Position numbers and translations under genes: made by a program
The notes under the pieces: model-generated
What the model was told of the DNA's origin: nothing
Seen by the model: only the letters and a program-made list of their open reading frames with translations
Databases searched by the model: none
In this document: positions 1 to 7,101 of the stretch, piece after piece
How positions within the stretch are numbered: position 1 is the stretch's first letter
Layout: each line of letters starts with the position of its first letter
Assembly (NCBI GenBank): GCA_958349055.1
Contig: CATWBO010000021.1
Coordinates: 1 to 41,426 of the forward strand
Direction of reading: 5' to 3'
DNA: 41,426 nucleotides
From: an uncultured bacterium
GTDB lineage: Bacteria > Actinomycetota > Coriobacteriia > Coriobacteriales > Coriobacteriaceae

Positions 1-70
1 CCGTACATGTACGGATGAATGTGGGAAGTGTTCGGATGAAGTTGATAATCAAGGAAGAACCCGCGAACAG

Positions 71-140
71 CACTATACGTTGCTATATCTCACTATACTT
101 TGCTATATCTTGCTATACTTTGCTATATCTTGCTATAAAT
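71..140. repeat. Tandem 10-bp repeat (seven units)
   Basis: Seven consecutive 10-bp units follow the pattern NNCTATANNT, best seen as 20-bp pairs such as CACTATACTT then TGCTATATCT. The period is close to one DNA helical turn and every unit carries the CTATA core, so this would be a phased TA-rich tract. It lies just beyond the 3' end of the minus-strand AlbA-domain gene and its terminator. No function can be read from the sequence; a protein-binding array or a fast-mutating satellite are both possible. Confidence 0.85.
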
Positions 141-164
141 CGACCGCTACCAGCCAACATACAA

Positions 165-194
165 CAGGCCCAAGCCAGCAAAGGCTTGGGCCTG
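165..194 (-). terminator. Intrinsic terminator-like hairpin after the AlbA-domain gene
   Basis: A perfect 12-bp stem CAGGCCCAAGCC / GGCTTGGGCCTG closes a 6-nt loop, about 23 bp beyond the stop codon of the minus-strand gene that ends at 218. The minus-strand continuation is TTGTATG, only moderately U-rich. Confidence 0.7.
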
Positions 195-217
195 TCTTGC
201 AATATGGCTCTTTTGGC

Positions 218-1471
218 CTATGCGCGCTCGTATTTTGTGGCGCGTCCCGTCCCCTGCTTTACAATCGCGTTTCGTTTGAGCAGAGATTCGAGTGCCGCCA
301 GCGTTCGGGTGCGACTCAACCCTGTCTGCTTCTCGATCTCGCTTCGCGACATTACGCGACCGCCCGACAAAGCCTTGAGAACCTGGACCTCTTCCTCAGA
401 CCCTTCAAAGGCATCAGTAACGGGCAACGTGACGGTCACCATGCCGCCACGAACATCAAATACCGGCTGGCTCAAAGAATCTCGATACGCACGCCTGATT
501 CGCGCGATTCCCGTACCAAATTTCTCGATGTAATCCAGCTTTAGAAAGACTTCGGCAACAATTGGATTTCGGAGCACGGATATTTGCCCATACAGGTATT
601 GCTCCGTCGTCAAGCCGGCGGGCAGCGATCCCGGCGAAGTCACAACGACACGGTCATTGTACAGGGCAACCTGAACATTCGCTTGCACATCCCACGTCCG
701 ATGTACCAGAGCATTTGCAACAGCTTCGCGGAACGCCTCAAGAGGAATTCGATCGGTTTGGACGCGCTCCATCCCTTCGATACGCTCATAACGATAGTAG
801 CGTGCAAACATAGCCACCGCCCTGTCCACCTGCTCAATTGCAGATAGACCAGTCGCCGTCTCGCGATCCAGAATCACATCCTCGGTATCGCCAAAACGGA
901 CGCAGTCGATGCCCGGAAAATCATTCTTATCCGCCAAAATCGCTGCAGCATTGGTATAGCCGTCCCTGCCGAGCAAACGAAGTGTACGCATAATGTCCGG
1001 CGTGAGCTCCGAAATGCCTAGGTGATCAATGCATTTGTGCTCCAGCGCATGAAAACTCAGGTCCTGGCGGGCCGACGTGAGCGCATCGAATGTCAGGTTA
1101 CCGCCCTCAAGCGTCAGCCTGCCATACTCAAACCGGTCGACCTCGACCGTCGCCGAATCGTTTCGCTTGTAAGCCTTTCCCTTGCTTCGATAAGGTTTGT
1201 CCTGGCCTTCATAAACCGTAAGGGTTACGGTCCCGTTCTTCTCATCGGGTTCAAGTGAGTAACGGGGTGCGGGGTCAAGACTGTCATTAATCATGTTCTC
1301 GATGCGGAGACATTCTTCAACCGGATTGGCAAGACCGACTGCAACGCCCTCGTCGTCAACACCAAACTCGATCTTGCCTGTCCCATAGTTTGCATAGGCG
1401 CTCACCGTTTTAAGAAACGTCGGCGTGACGCTCTCCTTGTATTCGACGGTAGGGCTTTCTCTAACAACCAT
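218..1471 (-). CDS. AlbA_2/Schlafen-type ATP-binding regulator-like protein
   Basis: A 417-residue protein with the layout of the RecG-like/AlbA_2 'ATP-binding protein' family. An N-terminal AlbA_2 (Schlafen-like divergent AAA) segment begins with ESPTVEYKES and a GKIEFGVDDEG strand (about residues 5-110). A GHKL-like HATPase_c_4 segment contains FREAVANALVHRTW and spans about residues 245-350. A C-terminal winged helix (about 365-417) carries SRSEIEKQTGLSRTRTLAALESL-type helices. Such proteins are usually taken as transcriptional regulators; their ligand is mostly unknown. The ATG at 1471 is kept because a TATAAT box lies just upstream at 1510-1515 (minus strand). Four palindromes directly upstream suggest autoregulation. 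The gene stands alone; its neighbours are unrelated. The family call is firm, the regulatory role inferred. Confidence 0.85.
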   Translation of the reverse strand: MVVRESPTVEYKESVTPTFLKTVSAYANYGTGKIEFGVDDEGVAVGLANPVEECLRIENMINDSLDPAPRYSLEPDEKNGTVTLTVYEGQDKPYRSKGKAYKRNDSATVEVDRFEYGRLTLEGGNLTFDALTSARQDLSFHALEHKCIDHLGISELTPDIMRTLRLLGRDGYTNAAAILADKNDFPGIDCVRFGDTEDVILDRETATGLSAIEQVDRAVAMFARYYRYERIEGMERVQTDRIPLEAFREAVANALVHRTWDVQANVQVALYNDRVVVTSPGSLPAGLTTEQYLYGQISVLRNPIVAEVFLKLDYIEKFGTGIARIRRAYRDSLSQPVFDVRGGMVTVTLPVTDAFEGSEEEVQVLKALSGGRVMSRSEIEKQTGLSRTRTLAALESLLKRNAIVKQGTGRATKYERA

Positions 1472-1509
1472 ACGCGCGGCACCTCTCTATTCACACTCAT
1501 TTGAATCGT

Positions 1510-1515
1510 ATTATA
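1510..1515 (-). promoter_or_regulatory. Candidate -10 box (TATAAT) of the AlbA-domain gene
   Basis: On the minus strand the sequence reads TCTTATAATACG, giving a consensus TATAAT about 40 bp upstream of the ATG at 1471. No convincing -35 box is seen at the usual distance. The first of the four palindromes (1516-1538) covers the spacer and -35 position, as expected for a repressed promoter. Confidence 0.6.
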
Positions 1516-1641
1516 AGACGAAAACCGTTTGCGTACTGATTTTTACCAGACGCAAACTGTTTTCGTACGGTTTACGTCTGATTTTGAGACGCAAATTTCG
1601 CTTTCGTCTGGTTATTCGTCAGACGCAAATCGTTTTCGTCT
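1516..1641. promoter_or_regulatory. Array of four palindromic operator-like sites
   Basis: Four copies of a 21-23 bp imperfect palindrome lie at 1516-1538, 1548-1568, 1587-1609 and 1621-1641. The consensus is AGACGCAAAYYGTTTTCGTCT. Centres are about 32, 40 and 33 bp apart, close to whole helical turns, so all sites would face one side of the DNA. They sit immediately upstream of the AlbA/winged-helix gene and overlap its promoter. Binding by that protein is inferred from position. Confidence 0.75.
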
Positions 1642-1666
1642 GGCAATACGTCCGCAATCCAATCGA

Positions 1667-1702
1667 AAAGAGCCCCGAGCTCGTATGAACTCGGGGCTCT
1701 TT
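1667..1702. terminator. Bidirectional intrinsic terminator
   Basis: A perfect 13-bp stem AAAGAGCCCCGAG / CTCGGGGCTCTTT with a 10-nt loop. T runs follow on both strands (TTTG on plus, TTTTCG on minus). It would end transcription from the old dehydratase gene reading leftward. Confidence 0.8.
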
Positions 1703-1746
1703 GTGCCACGCATCTATGAGAGGAAAAAAATCGATGCGTACGGGCG

Positions 1747-2045
1747 CTACTCCATGTAGCCACCCTGAATGGCGGAAACTGCATGCTCGGTAAAGAACTT
1801 GAGCGTGCCGGAGGTATAGCGGTTAGCCTTGGGCTTCCAAGCGGCGCGGCGCTCGGCCAGGACGGCGTCGACCTCGGCCAGCTCCATCTCCTTGCCGGCG
1901 ATACCCACGATGGACAGCGAGCGCTCGGGGATGTTGATCTGGATAAGGTCGCCCTCCTCGATCAGGGCAATCGGACCGCCCACGGCGCTACAACCGCAAC
2001 ATGATCGCGGAAGGCGCGCAGGCGAAAAGCGAGTAGAGGGCATCG
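1747..2045 (-). pseudogene. C-terminal remnant of an IlvD/EDD-family dehydratase
   Basis: The last roughly 95 residues of an IlvD/EDD-type dehydratase survive. The conserved core GGPIALIEEGDLIQINIPER is followed by a dehydratase-like tail ending ...TEHAVSAIQGGYME. Just upstream, RFSPAR matches the family's GRFSGA(T)R motif, but the usual G-H-V-x-P-E-A stretch is scrambled, so indels have accumulated. The rest of the protein (about 450 residues, including the Fe-S cysteines) is absent; the frame runs into the operator region of the divergent reductase gene. The family includes dihydroxy-acid dehydratase and sugar-acid dehydratases; the neighbouring uronate genes make a sugar-acid dehydratase plausible, but the remnant cannot decide this. 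Confidence 0.75.
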
Positions 2046-2060
2046 CAACAACTAATTTCA

Positions 2061-2090
2061 ACCGTTCACCTTTTAAAAGTGAACGTTCAC
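2061..2090. promoter_or_regulatory. LacI-type operator (GTGAACGTTCAC) of the uronate reductase operon
   Basis: A perfect 12-bp palindrome GTGAACGTTCAC lies at 2079-2090. A second, inverted partial copy (ACCGTTCACC) lies at 2061-2070. The same palindrome occurs before GH105, the symporter and uxaC in this window. A further half site TGAACGTTT is at 2169-2177, between the promoter and the start codon. Confidence 0.85.
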
Positions 2091-2132
2091 CTTTTTTTAG
2101 GAGAATAGGGGCGTTAATTCCTTCACTTCTCC

Positions 2133-2138
2133 TATACT
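2133..2138 (+). promoter_or_regulatory. Candidate -10 box of the reductase/isomerase operon
   Basis: TATACT lies 57 bp upstream of the chosen start at 2196. No good -35 hexamer is visible at 16-18 bp. The operator palindrome at 2079-2090 lies upstream and the half site at 2169 lies downstream, so the promoter is bracketed by binding sites. Confidence 0.45.
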
Positions 2139-2195
2139 GAGCTTGTATTAGAAGCAAGATTTATATAGATGAACGTTTCTTTTGAAAGGATCGCT

Positions 2196-3005
2196 ATGTC
2201 TGATCTTATGGACAGCTTCCGCCTGGATGGCAAGGTCGCGCTCGTGACCGGCGCCACCTATGGCATTGGCATGGCCATTGCCGAGGCGCTCGGCGAGGCC
2301 GGCGCAAAGATCGCCTTTAACGCGCGTCACGCCGACAAGGTCGCCGAGGCCGAGAAGCACTACCGCGAGTTGGGCTTTGAGGCTCACGGCTACGTGGCCG
2401 ACGTCACCGACGAGGCCGTCGTCGCCGAGCTCGTCGCCAAGATCGAGGCCGATTTTGGCACCACGCCCGACATTCTGGTCAACAACGCTGGTGTTATCCA
2501 GCGCACCCCCATGCTCGACATGAGCGCCGAGGACTTCCGTCGCGTCGTCGACATCGACCTTAACGCCCCGTTCATCGTCTCCAAGGCCTGCCTGCCCGGC
2601 ATGATTGCCAAGGGTCACGGCAAGATCATCAACATCTGCTCGATGATGAGCGAGCTCGGCCGCGAGACCATCGCCGGCTACGCCGCTGCCAAGGGCGGCC
2701 TGAAGATGCTCACCAAGAACATCTGCTCCGAGTTTGGCGAGGCCAACATCCAGTGCAACGGCATTGGGCCTGGCTATATCGCCACGCCGCAGACCGCGCC
2801 GCTGCGCGAGACGCAGCCCGACGGCAGCCGTCACCCGTTCGACCAGTTCATCATCGCCAAGACCCCGGCTGCCCGTTGGGGCACGCCCGAGGACCTGAAG
2901 GGCCCCGCCGTGTTCCTGGCTTCCGACGCCTCGAACTTCGTCAACGGCCACATCCTCTACGTCGACGGCGGAATTCTGGCCTATATCGGCAAGCAGCCCC
3001 AGTAG
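2196..3005 (+). CDS. dhuD: SDR oxidoreductase of unsaturated uronate catabolism (DhuD/KduD type)
   Basis: A 269-residue classical short-chain dehydrogenase. The NAD(P)-binding TGATYGIG motif is at residues 18-25, NNAG at 96-99 and the catalytic triad at Ser149, Tyr162 and Lys166. It resembles proteins annotated as 2-deoxy-D-gluconate or gluconate 5-dehydrogenase. With an RpiB-fold isomerase next door it fits the DhuD/DhuI pair known from streptococci, in which the reductase converts 3-deoxy-D-glycero-2,5-hexodiulosonate to KDG. ATG 2196 is preferred over the in-frame ATG at 2169: it has GAAAGGA 5 bp upstream and matches the usual family start, while 2169 lies in an operator half site. It is the first gene of a two-gene unit under the LacI-type operator. 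The SDR family is certain; the substrate is inferred. Confidence 0.85.
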   Translation: MSDLMDSFRLDGKVALVTGATYGIGMAIAEALGEAGAKIAFNARHADKVAEAEKHYRELGFEAHGYVADVTDEAVVAELVAKIEADFGTTPDILVNNAGVIQRTPMLDMSAEDFRRVVDIDLNAPFIVSKACLPGMIAKGHGKIINICSMMSELGRETIAGYAAAKGGLKMLTKNICSEFGEANIQCNGIGPGYIATPQTAPLRETQPDGSRHPFDQFIIAKTPAARWGTPEDLKGPAVFLASDASNFVNGHILYVDGGILAYIGKQPQ

Positions 3006-3039
3006 GCTGCGGCCGCCCACATTTAGGTTCATTTAGTAG

Positions 3040-3102
3040 TTGCGGTGAAATAGTTCCTGTATAGGGCATCTATCAGGACAAATAGGAACTATTTCACCGC
3101 AA
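3040..3102. repeat. Palindromic intergenic element (TTGCGGTGAAATA family), copy 1
   Basis: A perfect 18-bp inverted repeat TTGCGGTGAAATAGTTCC / GGAACTATTTCACCGCAA encloses 27 bp. It lies between the reductase and isomerase genes. A second member with the same outer arm but different inner stem bases lies at 12652-12718. There is no T tract after it, so it is unlikely to be a simple terminator. Confidence 0.85.
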
Positions 3103-3127
3103 GTTAGAAATAGGAAGGTATTTCGCA

Positions 3128-3769
3128 ATGAAGATCGCTCTCATCAACGAGAACTCCCAGAACTCCAAGAACCCCATGATCGAGGCTGCCCTTAAGAAGG
3201 TCGTCGAGCCCATGGGCCACACCGTCTTTAACTACGGTATGTATGCCGATGCCGACTCCAAGCCGCTCACCTACGTTCAGAACGGTATCCTGGCCGCCGT
3301 GCTCCTTAACTCCGGCGCTGCCGACTATGTCGTAACCGGCTGCGGCACCGGCGAGGGTGCCATGCTCGCCTGCAACTCCTTCCCCGGCGTGCTGTGCGGC
3401 CATGTCGCCGACCCGCTGGATGCCTACACCTTCGCTCAGGTCAACGATGGCAACGCCGTCGCCATGCCCTTCGCCCTCAAGAACGGCTGGGGCCAGGAGC
3501 TCAACCTCGAGTACACCTTCGAGAAGCTCTTCGGCTTCGGCTCGGGCAACGGCTATCCTGCCGAGCGTGTTGAGCCCGAGCAGCGCAACAAGAAGATCCT
3601 CGACGGCGTCCGCGCTGTGACCATGCGTCCGCTCGTCGACGTCCTGGGCGAGATCGACCAGGACCTGGTCAAGGGCGCCCTGGCTGGTGAGCACTTCCAG
3701 GAGTACTTCTTCGCCAACGCCACCGACGAGGCCATCATCGCCAAGGTTAAGGAGCTCCTGGGCCTCTAA
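3128..3769 (+). CDS. dhuI: RpiB/LacA/LacB-family isomerase (DhuI type)
   Basis: A 213-residue protein of the RpiB/LacAB sugar-phosphate isomerase family. The N-terminal strand MKIALINENS, the GTGEGAMLACN loop near residues 74-84 (the family's active-site region is usually GTGxGxxIxAN) and the following segment support the fold. It is longer than RpiB (about 150), with a C-terminal extension of about 60 residues, as in the DhuI group. DhuI interconverts 5-keto-4-deoxyuronate and 3-deoxy-hexodiulosonate in place of KduI, and is paired with an SDR reductase as here. RBS GGAAGG lies upstream of ATG 3128. It is probably co-transcribed with the preceding gene across a 122-bp gap holding a palindrome. 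Family firm; the DhuI assignment rests on length and neighbours. Confidence 0.8.
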   Translation: MKIALINENSQNSKNPMIEAALKKVVEPMGHTVFNYGMYADADSKPLTYVQNGILAAVLLNSGAADYVVTGCGTGEGAMLACNSFPGVLCGHVADPLDAYTFAQVNDGNAVAMPFALKNGWGQELNLEYTFEKLFGFGSGNGYPAERVEPEQRNKKILDGVRAVTMRPLVDVLGEIDQDLVKGALAGEHFQEYFFANATDEAIIAKVKELLGL

Positions 3770-3796
3770 TCGCACGACCCATCGCATCTAACGCAA

Positions 3797-3836
3797 GCGG
3801 CGGCCGCCCCAAACACGGGACGGCCGCCGCTTTTTG
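3797..3836 (+). terminator. Intrinsic terminator after the isomerase gene
   Basis: GC-rich stem GCGGCGGCCG / CGGCCGCCGC, extended by CCCC/GGGA inside, followed by TTTTTG. It lies 28 bp after the isomerase stop codon. Confidence 0.9.
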
Positions 3837-3844
3837 CTATCAAA

Positions 3845-3909
3845 TGGTGGAAGGGGGTCAGGTTTGTATGCACCAACTTGGTGCAAAGTAACCTGTCCCC
3901 CTTCCACCA
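3845..3909. repeat. Nested REP-like palindrome (GGGGACAG family)
   Basis: Outer arms TGGTGGAAGGGGGTCAGGTT and AACCTGTCCCCCTTCCACCA pair with one mismatch over 20 bp. An inner 8-bp stem TGCACCAA/TTGGTGCA closes on a single base. GGGGACAGGT-like palindromes of this kind are dispersed in many bacterial genomes and resemble REP sequences. A related element is at 32809-32840. It marks the left edge of the decayed island. Confidence 0.75.
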
Positions 3910-3918
3910 AGGGGTTGA

Positions 3919-4117
3919 CTAGCGCCTCTTTGCGATCTTCACGCCAGCCACTGTGGCAATGACCCCAGCAAGGAGAAGGGAGACCCCAAGCGCGCTCGAG
4001 GGGGTGGAGTCACCGGTGTTGGGCATCTTCTCGGCACTAGCCTTGGCCGGCTGCTTGGGCTCGGGCTTTGGCTGAGGAGTACCCTCGTCCTTGGGTTCGG
4101 GCGTGGGCTCCTCCTCT
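3919..4117 (-). pseudogene. C-terminal remnant of an LPXTG-type surface protein
   Basis: Only the cell-wall sorting tail remains. A Pro/Glu/Lys-rich linker (EEEPTPEPKDEGTPQPKPEP) leads to the sortase motif MPNTG, a hydrophobic stretch ending GVIATVAG and the basic end KIAKRR. The preceding sequence (above about 4117) belongs to an unrelated plus-strand gene, so everything N-terminal to the linker is gone. The longer open frame to 5346 is only an antisense read-through. An intact sorting tail with no body shows a deletion or recombination breakpoint near 4110-4120. Confidence 0.75.
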
Positions 4118-5285
4118 CCTATGTGACGGCGATTCCGGAGGGCGGCAAGAACGCCGAGGAGGCGCTCGTGCGCTACGCCGCCGTCCCCGTCAAGCGGTTC
4201 GCGGGCTTTCCAGACGAGAAGGAAGCCGCATCCTGGCTCGATTACGCGGACGTCGACAAGGCGCGCGCCGTCGTGGCGGGCATCCGCGGCCCCAAGAGGC
4301 TCCATCCGGCGCTGCAGCTTGCCCTCTCCCTCATGGCGGCACATGTCCTCGCCTACTGCGGCATGCTGTACGGCGTGGATGCGGATGCAGGCTGGATGCT
4401 CAGGTGCGGCTACGCCTCGGTGGCGGGTCTCTTGGCTGTGGCATCCCTTGTCGTGCTGGGAATTGCCATCGCGCGCGTTGCCCGAAAGACCCCTCTCCAG
4501 AGCGCGAACGGGAAGGGAGCAAGGCTTGCCAGGGGGATTCTCGCCCTCTTCATCGTTCTGGCTGCCCTGAGCCTTGGCGCCCAGCTCTTGATTGATGGGC
4601 CCCTCATGCACGACGGCGAGGAGCGTGCCGTGGCGCAGGGCGTCCCCGACCAGTTCACCGACAAGGTCTACGACTATCTCGCCGTTGCGTGGCCGGGATA
4701 CGACCCACGCGACACGACGACCGACTATTGGAGGACAAACAGCCCCTTCCTGATGGAGAAGTGGAGCGAGGCGGCCCTCTACGACACGGAGAGTCCCGCA
4801 CCCGAGAATGACTCGTCTTCCCCAGAGCCGGAGGCGATGCTTCCGGCTCTGGGGAAGACACGGCCTCCGGAACGAACGACACGGCTGCCGATGGCTCAAG
4901 CCAGGATGCTTCTGGCAACGAGGCGGAAGCGCAGCTGGAGGCCACAAAGGATAGGATGCGCTCGCTGGCGGTCTATCTGGAGGACAACGGCATCGTGCCC
5001 GACATGGACGTCTTCGACGCCATTCTCTTCGACGAGAACGCGAAGGGCGACATGTACGCAAGGCTGGGAACGGCATCCGACAAGGAGAACGGCAAGCTCG
5101 TGACGGTCGAGTACCGGCTTTATTCGAACGGCGAGAAGACCGACGGGCAGGGCTTGACCTCAGAGGAGTTCGTGCTCGAGAAGTGGTACCCGCAGGACGA
5201 GGGAAGGGACGCCGAGGTTCTCGGCTTCTATCTCGTCGACGAGGCATCGGGCGCCGTGACCGACGAAGAGAAGACCAGCTGGTAG
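4111..5285 (+). pseudogene. 5'-truncated, frameshifted membrane protein gene
   Basis: The reading frame enters at about 4111 without a proper start (a GTG at 4123 is the first possible). It encodes three hydrophobic segments (about 4310-4380, 4385-4480 and 4530-4590) followed by a soluble region. Near 4815-4835, in a Ser/Gly/Asp-rich linker, the sense frame shifts and continues through QLEATKDRMRSLAVYLEDNG to the stop at 5285, ending ...SGAVTDEEKTSW. The 5' end abuts the sorting-signal remnant on the opposite strand, so the start was probably lost in that rearrangement. I do not recognise the family. A sequencing error could explain the frameshift but not the missing start. Confidence 0.65.
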
Positions 5286-5386
5286 CCGCATGCGCCGAGT
5301 GCATTGCAGACGACGTCCGAGTCCAGGAGCACGAAGGGCAGCCCATTTCACACGCCGGGCGACCGCCTCGTCATGCGCCGGACCTG

Positions 5387-6907
5387 TCACTGATTGCGTA
5401 GGCGGGCCCGAAGGACGAGAAGTGCAGCACCCGCGGCAGCGATCCCCAGGAAATGCGGAGTCGCCCAAGGGTCACCGGTAGCAGGTATGGGCGAGCGGGG
5501 CTCATCTTTCAAAGCCGTCTGCGCGGGGGCCTCCTCGGCGACGCGCAGCTGTGACCCCCCAGGCTTCTCGGACTCGGCGAGCTGCTCGGGCTTTTCCGGC
5601 GCCACGTAGGCGTTGTTGAAGACGGCCTCGTTGACTCCATCACCGTACGAGACCTCGGGTATGAGGCTGCCGTCCGGGTCTATCTGCTCGGCGACGACCG
5701 TCACCTGGTAGACCCTCGCGTCGTACGTGATCCCCTCCTCGTCTCCCGCGACCTCGCGGATGGAGTAGCGATACGTTCCCATGCGCGTATAGGTGATGGG
5801 GGCAAACGTCACTGAGCCGTCCGCTGCGTTCGCGGCAGTCTGCAAGACGTTGCCCTGCTCGTCGAGAAGCTCGACGGAGAACTCGCCCCCCGCAAGCTCG
5901 CGGCCGGTGAGGGTCACCCTCGCCCCAAGCCGTACCTGGCCCCGCGGCGCGAACGTGTTGACGAAGGACACGACCGCGGCCCTCGCGGGCTTCTCGCCTG
6001 CCGTGTAGACGTAGGTCTCGCTATCCGCACCAGCCGTCGTAACCGTCGTGGTGGCCGTTACACGTCCGTCGTCACGCCTGCCCACCTCGATGGCAAGCGT
6101 TCGCTCGGCCGTGTCGTAGGCGGTGGCGGGGTAGCTGAGGCCCTTAGCTGAAACCAACGAATACCTGTAGGTCTTGCCGACGTCCTCCTTGGTGAAGACA
6201 ATCGGCTTTCCGTCGCGGACCTCGAAGAAGTCCACCGTTGCCGGCTGGCCATCCTTCGCGCTGGGGAACCTGAAGACTCCAACGTACTGCCCCACCTGCC
6301 TCCCGAGGAGCAGCGCCTTAGACGCCTGGTCTTCAGGCACCACGGTCACCATGTACTCGGGATAGACGGAGTCGCGCCCGTTCATCACCGCGGACAGAGT
6401 GATGCCACCTGCCTCCGTGAAGTTCAGGGCGGGCTCGTAGGAGTTCGTGAAGGTCGGCGACCAGAACCCGTTGCCCACGGCGACAAGCTCCCCCTGCACG
6501 CGCCCGACGACGAACTCGAACGCGCCCACGTGCGTATCGTACACGATGTCGGGATCCGAGCCCTGTACCTGGGTCACCTCGTAGCGGTAGGTGCCAGGCT
6601 CCGTGAACGTGATGGCACCGACCTTGATCTCGGCGTGGTCAGGCAAGAAGGAGAGCGTGTCCTCCTTTGTCACCGTGATGGTGGTATCGGCTGGCTCGGG
6701 CGCGCCGTTCAAGCCGGTCACCTTGAAAGCGAACGCATCAGAGTCGTTCCAGGCCCGACCGGAGATCCCCACCCTCAGAACCCTGGCGGGCGTGATAGTG
6801 ACGGATTCGGTGGGGCCGTCATCGGCAAGCGCCTGCGCGGGAAGAACGATTCCTGCCAGAGCAAGCGAGATGACACACAGGAAGAGTGTCTTCCAGAGGG
6901 ACTTCAT
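5387..6907 (-). CDS. Spy0128-like pilin / LPXTG surface protein
   Basis: A 506-residue secreted wall protein. The signal peptide begins MKSLWKTLFLCVISLALAG with an AQALA cleavage region. Three or more Spy0128/FctA-like beta-sandwich units follow, each marked by a YRY strand (GTYRYEV, KTYRYSLV, GTYRYSIREV) and by a YDxxV/E strand. These units usually form internal Lys-Asn isopeptide bonds; candidates are FAFKVTG and TFTNSYEP. The C-terminus has the sortase-like motif IPATG, a hydrophobic helix and LRARLRNQ. ATG 6907 is chosen over upstream ATGs because GGAG lies 8 bp before it and the signal peptide starts there. No sortase gene is nearby. It is divergent from the LuxR-type gene at 7102, which may have controlled it. 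Role in adhesion is inferred. Confidence 0.85.
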   Translation of the reverse strand: MKSLWKTLFLCVISLALAGIVLPAQALADDGPTESVTITPARVLRVGISGRAWNDSDAFAFKVTGLNGAPEPADTTITVTKEDTLSFLPDHAEIKVGAITFTEPGTYRYEVTQVQGSDPDIVYDTHVGAFEFVVGRVQGELVAVGNGFWSPTFTNSYEPALNFTEAGGITLSAVMNGRDSVYPEYMVTVVPEDQASKALLLGRQVGQYVGVFRFPSAKDGQPATVDFFEVRDGKPIVFTKEDVGKTYRYSLVSAKGLSYPATAYDTAERTLAIEVGRRDDGRVTATTTVTTAGADSETYVYTAGEKPARAAVVSFVNTFAPRGQVRLGARVTLTGRELAGGEFSVELLDEQGNVLQTAANAADGSVTFAPITYTRMGTYRYSIREVAGDEEGITYDARVYQVTVVAEQIDPDGSLIPEVSYGDGVNEAVFNNAYVAPEKPEQLAESEKPGGSQLRVAEEAPAQTALKDEPRSPIPATGDPWATPHFLGIAAAGAALLVLRARLRNQ

Positions 6908-7101
6908 GGGCGGCTCCGTTTCGTCCGGGGTCTTATCCGCCACAATGTTACGCTCTCGCGGACGAAGTCGGTAGTGCCGTTTGGGGGGCGAAACGGCCAA
7001 CCGGAAGACCCCCGCCTCGTCTCCCCCATCGCGGTCCCCGATTCCGCCTTGCACAACGGACAGCTGAGCGGCGAAGATACGTTTGGCGAGAGGAGAAGAC
7101 A

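Noticed and set aside
71..140. Possible CRISPR-like or iteron array
   Set aside because: Units are contiguous 10-bp repeats with no spacers and no nearby cas or replication genes.
1516..1641. Possible replication-origin iterons
   Set aside because: The four copies are palindromes over a promoter, not direct repeats by a rep gene or DnaA boxes.
3919..5346. A 475-codon minus-strand frame ending in MPNTG
   Set aside because: Only the last roughly 65 codons are real sorting-signal sequence; the rest is antisense to the membrane gene.
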